Source of the DNA: Trematomus loennbergii
Taxonomy: Eukaryota; Chordata; Actinopteri; Perciformes; Nototheniidae
Direction: 5' to 3'
Length of the DNA stretch: 64,000 nucleotides
Assembly: GCA_012861695.1 (NCBI GenBank)
Contig: JAAOOA010000060.1
Span: 5,988,683-6,052,682 of the forward strand
The notes beneath the pieces are model-generated. The model ran no database searches and was not told where the DNA came from. It saw nothing but the letters and a program-made list of their open reading frames with translations. This document shows, piece by piece, positions 22,995-33,608 of this stretch. Numbering within the stretch: the first letter of the stretch is position 1; the number at the start of each line of letters is the position of its first letter. A program made the translations under genes and the position numbers.

Positions 22995-23780
22995 TCAGCT
23001 CAAATGGGGAGAAACCTGTCCTGTGTTAATGGAGCTTCTGATTGACATGAGGGCCAGAGGCAAGGCATCTAGCCAGTTCATATCTGTCTCCTCACATGCT
23101 TTGCTGAGTTTCTGTTTGATGTTCTGGTTAATTCTTTCTACCTTTCCCTGTGATTGTGGATGGTAGACTGCTCCAAAACTGTGTCTTAGTCCTAAGGACT
23201 GTTCTACTGTGCTTAGGTCATGGTTCTTGAAATGGCTGCCATTGTCTGACCTCACTTTCCTAGGAAACCCATGTAGTGGAATATAATGCGTGACTAGGAA
23301 TTTGATCACTGAGTCTGCATCATCTCTCTTGCATGGCATAGCTTCTGGCCAACCTGTGTATGCATCTACCACAACTAGTAAATACCTGAACCCTCTTACT
23401 TTATCAATCATGTCAGTGTAGTCAATGATGATTTCTTCTCCTGCCATCTTAGGTAAAGGGAACTTTCCCTGGTGTGGTTTTACAGTAGCTCTGATGTTGT
23501 GGGTTAAGCAAATTACACATTCTTCCAGGTGATTAGCTATCATGTCAGGTAGGTAAGGGTGCCACCAGTGAGTCAGGTGACTGCTCATCTGAGTTTTACC
23601 GCAATGTGTTGTGTTGGGCCGTGTGCTTCTTTAAGCATTGATCTTACCCATCCTGGGGGTATCACTGGTCTCCCATCTGGGGACTACCATATCCCATCTT
23701 TGTTTGTAGCTCCTCTGTTTAACCATACTGTTTTATCTTGAGGCGACCCTGCTGCTTGAGCTTCTTTAAGAGTATCATCT
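22995..23780 (-). pseudogene. ERV integrase, zinc-binding and catalytic core
   Basis: The main open stretch (22,995-23,588) carries a CVIC pair of the HHCC zinc domain (residues 24-27), then the catalytic triad: D56 in IIIDYTDM, D115 in SDNGSHF and E151 in GKVERIN, with 35 residues between the last two (DD35E). The N-terminal portion lies upstream at 23,589-23,780 and contains at least two in-frame stops. Function in the family: joining viral cDNA to host DNA. The lesions rule out a full-length product from this copy. Confidence 0.85.
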
Positions 23781-23781
23781 G

Positions 23782-24477
23782 TTACTGCGGGCAGTAAGTC
23801 AGCAGATTTTTTAACAAGCATTTGAAACCTGCTTTGGCTTTAGCTGCTTTGTCTGCTGCATTGTTACCCCAAGTCAAGTAGTTATCTGCCGTGCTGTGAC
23901 CTTTGCACTTGAGTAAAGCTAGCTTGTAGGGTAACATTACTGCTTCTGCAAGCCTTTTGATCTCTTTCTCGTGTTTGATGGGGGTATTGGTGGATGTTAC
24001 AAATCCTGCTCTCATCCACTGGCGCATTTCCACATGTATGACACCATGGACATATGCTGAGTCAGTATAGATGTTTACATCTTTTTCTTTTGATAGTTCC
24101 AATGCTGCAATGACTCCCATTACTTCTGCCAACTGTGCTGAGACTTTCCCTGTTACTTTTTCTGCCGCTCTTTCCTCAAAACCTCCCTCAGCTTTTTGAC
24201 CCACCACTGCGTAGGCTGCTTGGAGCCCGTTGGTGGGGTGTCTGAAACAACAGCCGTCTGTGAACAGGTTCTCTGCATGTGGCATAGGCTCGTCTCTGAG
24301 ATCTATTCTTAGCTTCACATCCTGGATGACTCTTTCCTCACACCTATGGGGTTCTCCGTTAACAATGGTGTCTGCGCTGTTAACTCCCACATGTGTGTAG
24401 GTGATGTGTGCTTGTGTCAGAGTTTTCTCTAACCTGGTCTGTCTTGTGGAAGTCATTGTGAATGCACTTGAGTTCAC
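23782..24477 (-). pseudogene. ERV RNase H domain
   Basis: A 231-codon minus-strand frame with the acidic active-site set in order: D74 (LFTDGCCF), E118 (AQLAEVMG), D139 (IYTDSAYVHG), and an Asp in the C-terminal NNAADKAAK. KGHSTADN matches the His-loop region. The domain removes RNA from RNA/DNA hybrids during reverse transcription. Residues 1-70 correspond to the tether. The frame differs from that of the RT upstream. Confidence 0.83.
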
Positions 24478-25545
24478 AAAAGAAACAACTATGTGTTGTC
24501 AGTACTGTCAAAGGGTGGCTCATCACAATGTGTGAAATCTTGTTTAAGATACGTGCTGTACCTGCTGCATGTCTCGTGCATGGAGGTTCTCTGTTTTCCA
24601 CTCTGTCCAGTGTGATACTAATGTACATCAGTATTGTTCTACATCCCCCCTTTTTCTGAAATAGAATACCATTTACTGTGTTTTCACATTCAGAAATATC
24701 AAGGAAAAATGGCAATGCATAGGATGCAGCGGCGAGAGAGGTGACCTGAGACATGGATTGTTTGAGAGAAATGAACGCAGCTTCTGCAGCTTGTGTCCAG
24801 TTCAGTGTGGCAGTGAGATTGCGCATGCCTTTCTCATTGATCAGTGTCCTGAGTTCAGCTGTTCTTGGGTTGTACTCTGGAATGTAGTGTCTGCTGTAGC
24901 CTGTGAGACCCAGAAAAGATAGCATATCTTTGACTGTCTTGGGTTTGGGGTGATGAAAATGTGCTCCTGATGAGCTGCTGACATGCCCGTACCTGCTGGA
25001 GAGATTACTCTGCCCAAAAATGTCACCTCTTTACGGGTGGTAGCTTAGAGACTTTGAACCCTGTTGCGTGGAGGCGAACCAGTATGTTCCTGGTGGCCTC
25101 TAAACAAGAGGCTGAGGAGGGTGCTGCAATGAGAAGATCATCTACATACTGTATCACTACCACCCCCTCTGGCAATGAAACGCCGTCTAGCTGTTCCCTG
25201 AGTATTTTGTTAAATATTCCTGGAGACAGACTGAAACCTTGTGGTAGTCTCGTGTACTGCAGTTTTTCCCCGCCCATTGTAAATGAAAAAATAGGTCTCA
25301 TATCCTCTGCTAGAGGTATGCAGAAGAAAGCGTTGGCCAGGTCAATACAGGTGAACCATGTATGTTCAGGTGAGATATTACAGATAGCTGTGTATGGGTT
25401 AGGAACTGGTATCAGAGCTGTAGTCGTGATAGCATTAATGGACCTCAAATCATGGCCATTCTGTAGTCCCCGCTAGGTTTTGGTACCGGGAGTATTGGAG
25501 TATTCCACTTGCTTTGTGAGGGTTCCAACACTCCCGCTTTCTTTA
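24380..25545 (-). pseudogene. ERV reverse transcriptase, palm to connection
   Basis: In minus-strand order: the KPSGDYR-type motif next to the inserted LINE tail (about 25,470), a stop near 25,450, CIDLANAFF (catalytic Asp), LPQGFSLSP, QYVDDLLIAA (active site YVDD at 25,137-25,148), then FLGRVISPAG and the thumb/connection start FLGLTGYSRHYIPEY (24,380-24,925). At least two frame changes lie between 25,023 and 24,900. It is class I-like by YVDD and by its link to RNase H. Confidence 0.85.
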
Positions 25546-25546
25546 G

Positions 25547-25678
25547 CAAGGCAAGGCAAGTTTATTTATATAGCACCTTCAACACAAGGTAATTCAAAGT
25601 GCTTACAAAAATGGAAGACATTTTAAAAATGGCATTTAAAATCAGTCATTAAAAAGAAAAGATAATTTTTAGTCTTAA
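25547..25678 (-). mobile_element. LINE/SINE 3'-tail fragment inserted in the ERV reverse transcriptase
   Basis: 132 bases interrupt the RT reading frame and are flanked by an exact 7-bp duplication TCTTTAG (25,540-25,546 and 25,679-25,685). On the minus strand the insert ends GTGCTATATAAATAAACTTG followed by CCTTGCCTTGC, the kind of tail found at the 3' end of many fish LINE/SINE copies. It is a 5'-truncated target-primed insertion, younger than the ERV. Confidence 0.8.
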
Positions 25679-25685
25679 TCTTTAG

Positions 25686-26092
25686 TCCCTCAATTGTCTT
25701 GCTGATACCCCCTTTGGCCTGTGGTTTAACAGGGTACTGTGATAGTTTTATAGGTATAGAGCTGCTCACCTCAAATGTTATTGATGCAGCCTTTGAGCAG
25801 AAACCTACGTCATGAGAGTCAGCTGACCACAGGTCAGGCGGGAGGTCACGCAACATATCCTCAGTGAATGCATGGTCAGTTTTCTCCCTACCATGATGCC
25901 TATCCACTTCGTGTCTCTCCATTGAGAGGCATTCTTGAGTGCAGATTTTTAGAGCATAAGCTTTGTGTGAGGGAGAGTATGTGAGTGCTGCTATCTGAGT
26001 TGGTTCCCAATCTTTAACTTCTAGCAGTGTTTTACCATGGGACCAAGTTCTTTAGCTTCATAGCCCTTTCTGATAGCTAATGAAATGTGTGG
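25686..26092 (-). pseudogene. ERV pol, RT N-terminal part, joined abruptly to the truncated 5' LTR
   Basis: The minus-strand frame at 25,686-25,922 holds LPPDLWSADSHDVGF and LSQYPVKPQAKGGISKTIEG, the pre-fingers and primer-region motifs of retroviral RT. Upstream sequence to 26,092 is compatible with the protease-RT linker. At 26,092/26,093 it meets LTR sequence directly, so gag, protease, the primer-binding site and most of the 5' LTR were lost in one deletion or recombination. Confidence 0.75.
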
Positions 26093-26255
26093 TGTGTGTG
26101 AAACAGGATCTCTGGGTCAGTGAGTTGTAAGTGAGAATATAATTTCTATATATGTGATTACTTAAAACAGTTCAAACAATACATGTTCACTAAAATACAA
26201 TTCAAAATAATACATGTTTACTTCAATACAGTTAGAATCATATCTTTTTACTTCA
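26093..26255 (-). repeat. ERV 5' LTR, first 163 bases only
   Basis: Nearly identical to 20,818-20,972 of the 3' LTR, apart from an ~11-base difference (TTAAAACAG present here) and a few substitutions. It starts at 26,255 with the same TGAAGTAAAAAG terminus. Confidence 0.88.
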
Positions 26256-26259
26256 ATTC

Positions 26260-27981
26260 ACTGAGGTTTAACCATTATTTAGAACGTGTACATGCGCAGT
26301 GGAATAATAGGATATCTCTAGGTCATGAAACTGTCTTAAATTCTGTTTATTATATTAGTACAAAAATAGGCCATAAATCATCTTTAATTGTGTATTTCAG
26401 CAGAGCAGGGGTCACTGTGCTGCTGGACCTGGAGGTGCTGATCTGGTGTCAGTAGGACACCATCTGGGCTGGTTTAAGGGAAGAAGGAGAATATAAACTG
26501 TTATAATCACAGCTATATATTAAGATTAGAATACTAATATTGTTAAGAATCAATCTATACAACATGCTTTTGTTCATTAAAAAACATTAGTACAGAAAAT
26601 GTAAAACTTATTTTAAATATGAAATAATATGATTAAATGACATCAGCTATATACATAATGTACTTGTTAACTTACTAATGTAACATTACTGGGGGCTAAA
26701 GGAACAGCTTAATCTTATTTATCTGGCCATGGTTCTCTTTATTTCATTGCCTTAGGTGATCTCCAAAAAATTGTTAAAGTAAAAAAGTAACGTTTCTGGA
26801 TCATTTTCAGCTGAGTTAGCGTGTAAGCTCATTTGCTATCAGGCTGCTGGAGCAGCGCAACAGAACAGCACGTATCACCTGACCGTAAACAGGAAGTGCT
26901 CCGTAGGCTATTAAATACTTTGTTAATCCTGACCTGTTTCCTGAAACTTTTTACGTTTACAGTAGTCCGCCGTGTCTTATTATACATCCATTTAGTCCGC
27001 TGTATATAAAACTGTAGTTTCCCCACAGCAGACGCACATTTAGACGTCCGCTGGCGCATCACATAAAGTGCAGACATACTATAAAATCACAGTTAATAGA
27101 CCTGCATCTGATGATCGCAGTGTTCTGGCGGGTGTGTAGTTTATTGAGTCAGCAATGTAATAATGGCCACTTCTTGCTAAATTTACGATGAGATGAAAAA
27201 CCGGACTTGACCAAAACAAATCACGGAGCTCTCAGCAGAGGACAGCCGGGGACGCTCCCGCCGATATCAGAGATGTCCCTGCTATGTGTGGGAGTAAGAG
27301 AGGACATTTAAGGGCTATGTTTGATGTCTTTTAAGTATCACCTGCTGGGGTTAGCTGCTGTCCTGTGCCTTTTTTAATCGTTTGTTTACGTCCCTCACTT
27401 CCGTTTCGCTTCTCATTCGCTAGCTGAACAGCTGATCAGAGTGGTTTCTTGGCCCGATAGCTTGTGTCCGACACCCGGCCGACTCACATGTTGAATCGGC
27501 CGGGTGTCGACCGTGAAAGGCCAAATAAGGCGTGTCACGGCCGAGGGTTCGGGACACACCAAATTGACTTTGGGCGACAAGGAACCCGTTGTCGCCAAAC
27601 AACGCAAGACGGCCGATATCGGCCTGGTGTGTAGGGGCCTTTACATGTTTTAACATGTTCTTTTGTTTTGAAAAGCTATTATAACCTCGGTGAGATCCCA
27701 TTCCCAATACACCCAGTGGTGTTAACACATATTCATTGTGACGTACAATGGAAAACATGTCATTCCTTTCGTACATTTCTGAATGAGGCCTAACATTCCG
27801 AGGTTATTCTGTATTTTCTGAGTTCTTGGTCATTTTCCACAGGGGCATTGGGAGATGGCACATCAGCATAAATACAGCGCTATGACACCACACCTCGGCA
27901 GGAGCCGAGGTAGCGTGCAAACCATAGGCGGCTACCCTGAGTTAGGAATTTCATGCTTAGTCACACTGCAGATACTGCAAA
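26260..27981. other. No gene recognised; one strong hairpin
   Basis: AT-rich sequence with short frames of no recognised family. The only structure I can define is the hairpin at 27,469-27,509. Confidence 0.5.
27469..27509. repeat. 14-bp perfect inverted repeat with 13-base loop
   Basis: CGACACCCGGCCGA (27,469-27,482) is inverted exactly at 27,496-27,509. It sits in a locally GC-rich patch (27,450-27,640) with further GGCCGA/TCGGCC words, which may be the core of an unrecognised MITE. Confidence 0.75.
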
Positions 27982-27983
27982 TA

Positions 27984-30651
27984 CAGATGGAGCAGCTTAT
28001 TTCAGACTCCAGTTTACATACATTTCCCGCCTAAGGATAATATTCCCACAGTGCAGCATAATGTACAGTATCACACTGTATTACTGCCTAGATTACAGAT
28101 TTAGTTTACAGTGTATGTTGCATGTTTTACATTTATTGTATTTACTTGTTTAAAATGAATTGTGTTTTAGATTGACTTTTAAAATCTGTCCAGGGAATAA
28201 CTACAGATGAAAAATAGCCTCAGTCTGTTTCTTCTAAAAGTTTGTGACAAGATGTGAAGTCAACAGGTATTCACTCAGAGGGGGGTAGGTACTAAATGCA
28301 CCCATTTACATGTAGGCAAACAAAGTCAAAAATCAACATACAGTAGGGGGGTGGGGGATGGTGAACGGTATGGTCAATGTTTGTAAACACAATCCCCAGG
28401 ATGTGCTTAAACAAACCAAAATAGATATTACACTCATAAAGAAATGGTAGACATACAGTAGCCTACTCTTAGTGCCAAGTTGTCTCAGACAATCTGCATT
28501 TCCTAATGTGGGACAGTTCTGTGCAAAATGTGGGACACTGAAAAGTCTATGTTAAAAAGCCTCAATCACCTTAATTCATGTAATAAAAACATCTCAGGTC
28601 AGTAACACTGAAAGCTAAATGTGCAATACCATGTTCAGCTATGTTACTATTTATAATGTTTTCTTTGTTTTTCTTTATATTGAAGTTAAATGCATCAATC
28701 TGGTGCACTTTGAGGTCAAAATTAAGAGATTTATGGATACCGCTGGAAAAAGCTGCAGTACATATGCCGAGCCTGTACGTAGCGCTGTAACTTCCTCCAC
28801 AAAAGCAGCCTTCTGTTTATTCAACGTGGTGGAGGGAACCGGGCAGAGTTTTTCGCCGGTCAACGTGTGTTAAAGTTTAAATCTTCCTTATTGAGCTTTA
28901 AAACTAATGAATAACGACTATATATAATAATAAAATACACGGAGCCTGGCCTCTCTTTGTCCTCCCTCTCTTCTGACAGCGTCAGTGTCTGTCTCATGCA
29001 GCAGCTGATCCAGTAATGAGTGACACATTTTGAGTTGTATACACTGTTGGAAAGAGGAGATTCCTAGCTTTCTAATGGTATCAGGATTGTTTTTGTATTA
29101 AGCAAAATATGTCACATTATATAATGACTGTCACCGAGTCATCATTTTGAGAAAAAGGCCTTCAAAGTTTCCTCTTCTCTGGAATCCATCGATCTGATTG
29201 ATTATTAGCGGAGCAAATGATCAAAATAGTCCGGAGGGAAAATATTTCCGTTTGGATTACTGGTCTGGGGGAAGTGTGTGTGTGTGTATTTTTGCGTAAG
29301 TGTATATTGTGTTTGTTTCCCGGGGAAAACACTCACGAGAAACACCGGCTGTTGTTATGCCTGCTGTAACGTTAAATTACTCCGTTCTCCGCTTGTAATT
29401 ATGCCGTTACAAGCTTCATAGTTGTATTTATCATCTAAATTTGCCGAAACAAGTTTAATATTCTGAAAGCCAAGACTTTGTTTATTTGAAATCAGATGAA
29501 AACAAACTGTAACGGACCCTGCCGTGTTATCTATGATTACTATATGCCTTACTGTACATTCATAATTTCAGCCGGAGGGAGGGGGGCGGCGCTGCGGAAG
29601 AGCAGATTGCGAGTGAGAGGTGCCTGTCATCTTCCCTTTACAAGCTTCACAAATGTATTTATCGTGTGATTTTGGAAATAAAAGTTTCATATTCTGAAAG
29701 CCAAGACTTTGTTTATTTAAAATCAAACAAAACACCCGAACCCCGAAAAAATAGTTTTTTACGCAAATCCACGTTTATTTTGAAATGAGCCGTTGCGACT
29801 TCCGACTGATTTCGATAGAGCGGGTCACATATATTATATAGTGTATTGTATTATTAAGTAATATCATACATTAACCCCATTATAGCAGATGCCACATTGA
29901 ATGGATGAACACATGTATGCATCAATAATTACAACAGAGTATTTCTAAATACAAGCTGTAAAAATACATATATGTATTTAATACTAATAACATAATGATT
30001 AATTTCAGATGATATACTTTTCAGTGACGCTACGCGTCGGGATCCTGATCTGCCTGACAAGGCTCCATTAAAATACAAATATTTTTAGTGAATTACTGAG
30101 TTTAGGCACGTTAATAACGTTTTAATGAAGTTGAATACAGAATATTCATATTTGTCAGTGATTTCATGTCAATTCGGCAAACATAAACATAAATGATCGT
30201 GGTGAAGATGATGATTAAATTAGGATTAAAAATCGAGAGCCGGCTGCATTTCCTCTCGTTCGTTTTTTTCGACTAAACAACATTATTTTGTTGAATAACA
30301 ACATGGTGATGTTTTGTAAATGATTACATGTCTTATTTAGCACAGACTATGATCCTATCCGTGACATATGGATCTTAACAAAGATCCGCTATACATTAGT
30401 ACCAGACATACTGTACATCCAGCTTACTGTATCGAAGTTGATTTCACATGAGCTCCAGTGTGGAACCCACTGCACCCCTGGTGGATCAATGATCCATTGC
30501 AGCTGGCTTCACAATAATTACATTTATTTATCACGGGGGCGGTCCATGTCAGACTGGGGGCAGGCTCTTCATCACTGGCCTTTCACGGGCCGTACACGGG
30601 CCGACCACGACCCTCGCGTTTCAAACTGTCCTAAATAAGCTGCTACATCTG
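27984..30651. mobile_element. TA-flanked DNA element, copy A (2.67 kb), family not recognised
   Basis: The left end is CAGATGGAGCAGCTTATTT at 27,984 and the right end, read on the minus strand from 30,651, is CAGATGTAGCAGCTTATTT. TA lies outside each (27,982-27,983 and 30,652-30,653). The last ~540 bases match the right end of copy B (41,810-42,296), and 29,336-29,590 matches 41,026-41,600. 28,257-28,370 matches copy B's 39,474-39,570 in reverse. A ~90-base segment is duplicated internally (29,398-29,500 and 29,640-29,730). No transposase frame is present. TA duplication suggests a Tc1/mariner or IS630-type enzyme, but the ends match no family I know. Confidence 0.7.
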
Positions 30652-31290
30652 TACCTTACAGGGTTTATCATTGCTTTGAGAAAAAAGATTATAAATGCAC
30701 CCCTTTTTAGAAGTGAAGTTATGGTAATTTGTTCTGGGAATGTCATTTTCGAGTCTGAGGCCTGAAAAACAGGCTTGGGGCTTAACAGGTTAAAATGAAA
30801 AATGGTGGATCCAGAAATGTGCATGCATTTAAGAAGTGGTGCTACACATATTTTATGTGTGACACTTTTAATATATGTAGGGGCGAAGCTATCAGAACAA
30901 CGAGGCGCAAACTCGGGTCAGTCACACACAGTCACAGCCAGTCTGCTGTTGCCTCTTTCACACCAACGGAGCTCCCGTTCTAGCTCCGTGCTTCGCTCAC
31001 AACAATAACAATGGGGGACATGCGTCGGGTCGATGATCGTGTTACGTTGAATCATACGAAGCCAGATTAAATTGAATAACTAGGCCTACTCCTCCAACCT
31101 TATACTTTTCTCAAGAGTGCCGTGGTTCATTGTTTATTAATGTGTTTTAGCTGCATTTACCGACCGCTGCAGTGCTGCTCGTCCACTGGAGTTTATTCTC
31201 CCGTTAACTCACAGCAGCGGCCGCTGTAAAGTATTCACTGTCTGACTGTCACACAAGCAGCTGATAAATATCCCCAATTCTCCATAAATT
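30652..31290. repeat. Unassigned, with a repeat shared in inverted form with 46,440-46,620
   Basis: The stretch 30,878-30,985 (GAAGCTATCAGAACAACGAG and following, with CTTTCACACCAACGGAGC) is clearly the reverse complement of 46,490-46,615 with divergence. It is probably a fragment of an unnamed DNA element. Nothing coding is seen. Confidence 0.5.
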
Positions 31291-31555
31291 AGACCCTCCA
31301 GAAAAACGTGATTATGCGATCGCATAATTTACCGCATAATCAGCAAATGGCGCAGATTTTTAAAAGGGCGCATATTTATTAAAAGGGTGCATAATCCCCG
31401 CATTTCTCCACACAAAGTTGAGAAAAAAAAAGTTAACTCGTCTTGACGCGAAGTAGTGATGATGATGACGCAACGTCATCAGCTCGCGCATCACAGAAGG
31501 TAAACAACACCGTAGAGTGAACGTGTGGAACTCACACGAGAGAGAAAACACCAAG

Positions 31556-31831
31556 ATGAAAAAATCTAATCCATCTCATTTACCGACGAACATTTCTGCT
31601 AAAGACCGGGCAAAGCAGTACCCCGATGTCTTGCACGAAAGTGGGGGGAAACCATTCTGCACCCCGTGCAACTGTGTGTTGGAGCATAAGAGAAAATCGA
31701 CGGTGACGATCCACTTTGATTCATTCAAACATTCAAAAATGCTTTCTGCTGCTGCGGACAAGAAAGCCAAACAACTCGCGTTCACCGAGGCATCAACCTC
31801 CAAAACCCTTTCGAGGGCTACAAGAAACGAG
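31556..31831 (+). pseudogene. hAT transposase exon 1, BED-type finger related to CGGBP1
   Basis: From the ATG at 31,556 the exon is open for 92 codons up to a GT donor (AACGAG/GTGAGT at 31,831/31,832). It encodes a basic start, KDRAKQYPDVLHESGG, then a zinc finger with FCTPC and HFDSFKH. The layout matches CGGBP1, a host DNA-binding protein derived from a hAT transposase. The exon itself looks intact. An ATG-less extension to 31,517 is open but lacks family support. Confidence 0.65.
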
Positions 31832-32071
31832 GTGAGTAGCCTACAAGATTGAAGCTGGTCAGATAACGAACAAGTAAATGAAAACAGAATGAGGCGGAGA
31901 AGTGTGTGTGTGAGAGTGTGATTAAAATAGCCCAATTGCTTTTACAATAAATAAACATTGAATGTGTTTAATTGAATAGTAAAGGGGTTTAACGTTAGTG
32001 GCAGGTTGTGTGTGAGAGAGAATAAATAAGACAGCCCAATATTTAAAAAAAATCTATTCTTTTTTTGGTAG

Positions 32072-32250
32072 ATTTGTGAGACCTGGGTCGCCACCTGCAC
32101 TGCTGTCAACATTCCACTGTCTAAGAGCGACCATCCTGCAATGAGGAAATTCCTGAATGAAAAAGTAATCAATGCCGGAGCCATTCCAGGATTTCACCAG
32201 CTTCAAGAGAAATACTTGGGAGCAGTATATGAGAAGGAAAAAGAAGAGAG
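32072..32250 (+). pseudogene. hAT transposase exon 2, cut by the nested hAT
   Basis: After an AG acceptor at 32,070-32,071 the frame continues in phase with exon 1 and encodes IPLSKSDHPAMRKFLNEK, then AIPGFHQLQEKYL. This is the region that follows the finger in CGGBP1-like hAT proteins. The reading frame stops being transposase at 32,250, where a second hAT inserted. No more transposase is seen after it, so the catalytic part had already been lost or was lost later. Confidence 0.6.
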
Positions 32251-33187
32251 TAGTGTTGCACGGTGTACCGATACTTGAAAGGTACCGCAATACCCTGCCG
32301 TTAAAAATGTTACGATTCCTCCGTTTAGTATCGGTACTTTAAGAATGACGGGGAAAAGTACTCCGGTGAGAAAGCGCTGTTTTAATAAGAGCCGTGTGTG
32401 TTCAGCGCTCTGCTTCCACTCCCTGCACTGCAGCCGTGCCTGCAGTCCCTCCCTCTCAAGCACGCTCTAAGTGCCTCCCCTCTCTCATGCACGCGCTAGC
32501 TGCCAGAGCATGTGAGAAAACGAGAAGCATGGCTGCAAATGGGAGTGCAACTGCCGCTGCGCCTCGGCTTGTTGACAAAAAAGACGCCAGAAGCGAAATT
32601 TGGAAGTATTTGAGCTATATCTCTGACAGTGAGGGCAAGCCTACGGACACCACGAGGCCTGTCTGTAAGAAAGTTTTAGATCCCTGCAAACCAAAGGAGC
32701 CTCAGCCAACACATCAAACTTGGCTAAGCACCTCGCCGACCGGCATCCAGAGCTGTTTAAAGAATTTAAAGAATTTAAAGACAGACAGGTTAGCGAATGT
32801 GATAGATAACATAATTACATCATGCTCAAGCCCATGCCCTCAAATGTATGTCAAACAAGTGTAATTTATTTTGTGACAAACAACGTTTTCGTAGTTTGAC
32901 GAGGCAATTAATGGCACTGTCTAATATGGCTATCTTTTTAGCTAACATCTGTAATGTACATTTTGTCAATAATTATTTATATTACTGTACTATTACACGT
33001 TAATAAAATATAAAGTTAACTATCAAAGAAATCACATAAACTCAAGTATAAAGAAGAGACCATGTTGTAAGAAAACACTTAATAGATAAACTACAATTTT
33101 ATTGATCATGAAAATAATAAAAGAAAAGTATCGAAAAAGAATCGGAATCGCAATTCTTGACTTGGTATCGGTATCATGACAACACTA
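32251..33187 (+). mobile_element. Nested hAT element, 937 bp, perfect 8-bp duplication
   Basis: The ends are TAGTGTTGCACGGTGTACCG at 32,251 and the inverted CGGTATCATGACAACACTA at 33,187. GAAGAGAG is exact on both sides (32,243-32,250 and 33,188-33,195). The sequence flanking the two duplications rejoins into the outer hAT. It keeps one BED-finger exon and no catalytic domain, so it is non-autonomous and younger than its host element. Confidence 0.9.
32529..32790 (+). pseudogene. BED zinc-finger exon of a ZBED1/4-like hAT transposase
   Basis: From the ATG at 32,529 it encodes an Ala-rich start, then RSEIWKYLSYISDSEGKP and RPVCKK, the first half of a BED finger (aromatic, then Cys). Its second half (NTSNLAKHLADRHPELFKEF) is in another frame, so a single-frame change cuts the finger. 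A GT follows at about 32,789, a plausible donor. The BED finger is the DNA-binding domain of these transposases. Confidence 0.65.
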
Positions 33188-33351
33188 GAAGAGAGTAACA
33201 GGGTGTGGGAGAAGAATCACCTTTTTTCTGCTTCCCGCATATTTCGCAACTTTCCGCATATTTCGCAACTTCACCGCATAAAATCACATAAAAACCCCAC
33301 ATGTTTAATCGCATAATCAATGATTTTTGCCCGCGTTTTTCTGGAGGGTCT

Positions 33352-33608
33352 AATAAGTGAATGTGTTTCAGTATTCGTTGACGCTGTTTGGCATCACAAC
33401 GCTGTTATGAACGTTTCTCTGGTATAAAATGGGTGATGTTAGCATAGCAACCGAAGCTAAACTGACTATTGACTACTTGTTGCTATCCTATTGTGGCATA
33501 AGCCGTTTTCTACAGGCACATTTTACCGGCGTATTCTTCATTATGATTCTACTTGTGATAGTCGGACATGACAACCTGTGCAGCCCATGTATTGATTCCA
33601 TCTGATCT
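33352..33608. other. Unassigned spacer
   Basis: Sequence between the hAT and the gypsy LTR without a recognised feature. Confidence 0.5.

Larger units (their letters stand above)
20122..26255 (-). mobile_element. Endogenous retrovirus, class I (gamma/epsilon-like), 5'-deleted, minus strand
   Basis: On the minus strand the order is a truncated 5' LTR (26,093-26,255), RT (25,922-24,380), RNase H (24,477-23,782), integrase (23,780-22,381), a possible env remnant, a polypurine tract (AAAAGAGGG, 20,975-20,985) and a complete 3' LTR. ATTC flanks both outer ends (20,118-20,121 and 26,256-26,259), the 4-bp duplication made by gammaretrovirus-type integrases. The YVDD reverse transcriptase, the connected RNase H and the GPY motif in the integrase tail fit class I ERVs. 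Gag, protease and the 3' part of the 5' LTR are gone, and pol carries several stops and frame changes. It is a dead relic. Confidence 0.88.
31291..33351 (+). mobile_element. hAT element with CGGBP1-like zinc finger, host of a nested hAT
   Basis: The ends are AGACCCTCCAGAAAAACG at 31,291 and its inverted copy, CGTTTTTCTGGAGGGTCT, ending at 33,351. Subterminal CGCATAAT and CCGCATATTTCGCAACT words recur, as expected for transposase-binding repeats. No clean 8-bp duplication could be defined. It holds two exons of a transposase gene but not the catalytic domain, so it is a deletion derivative. Confidence 0.75.
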
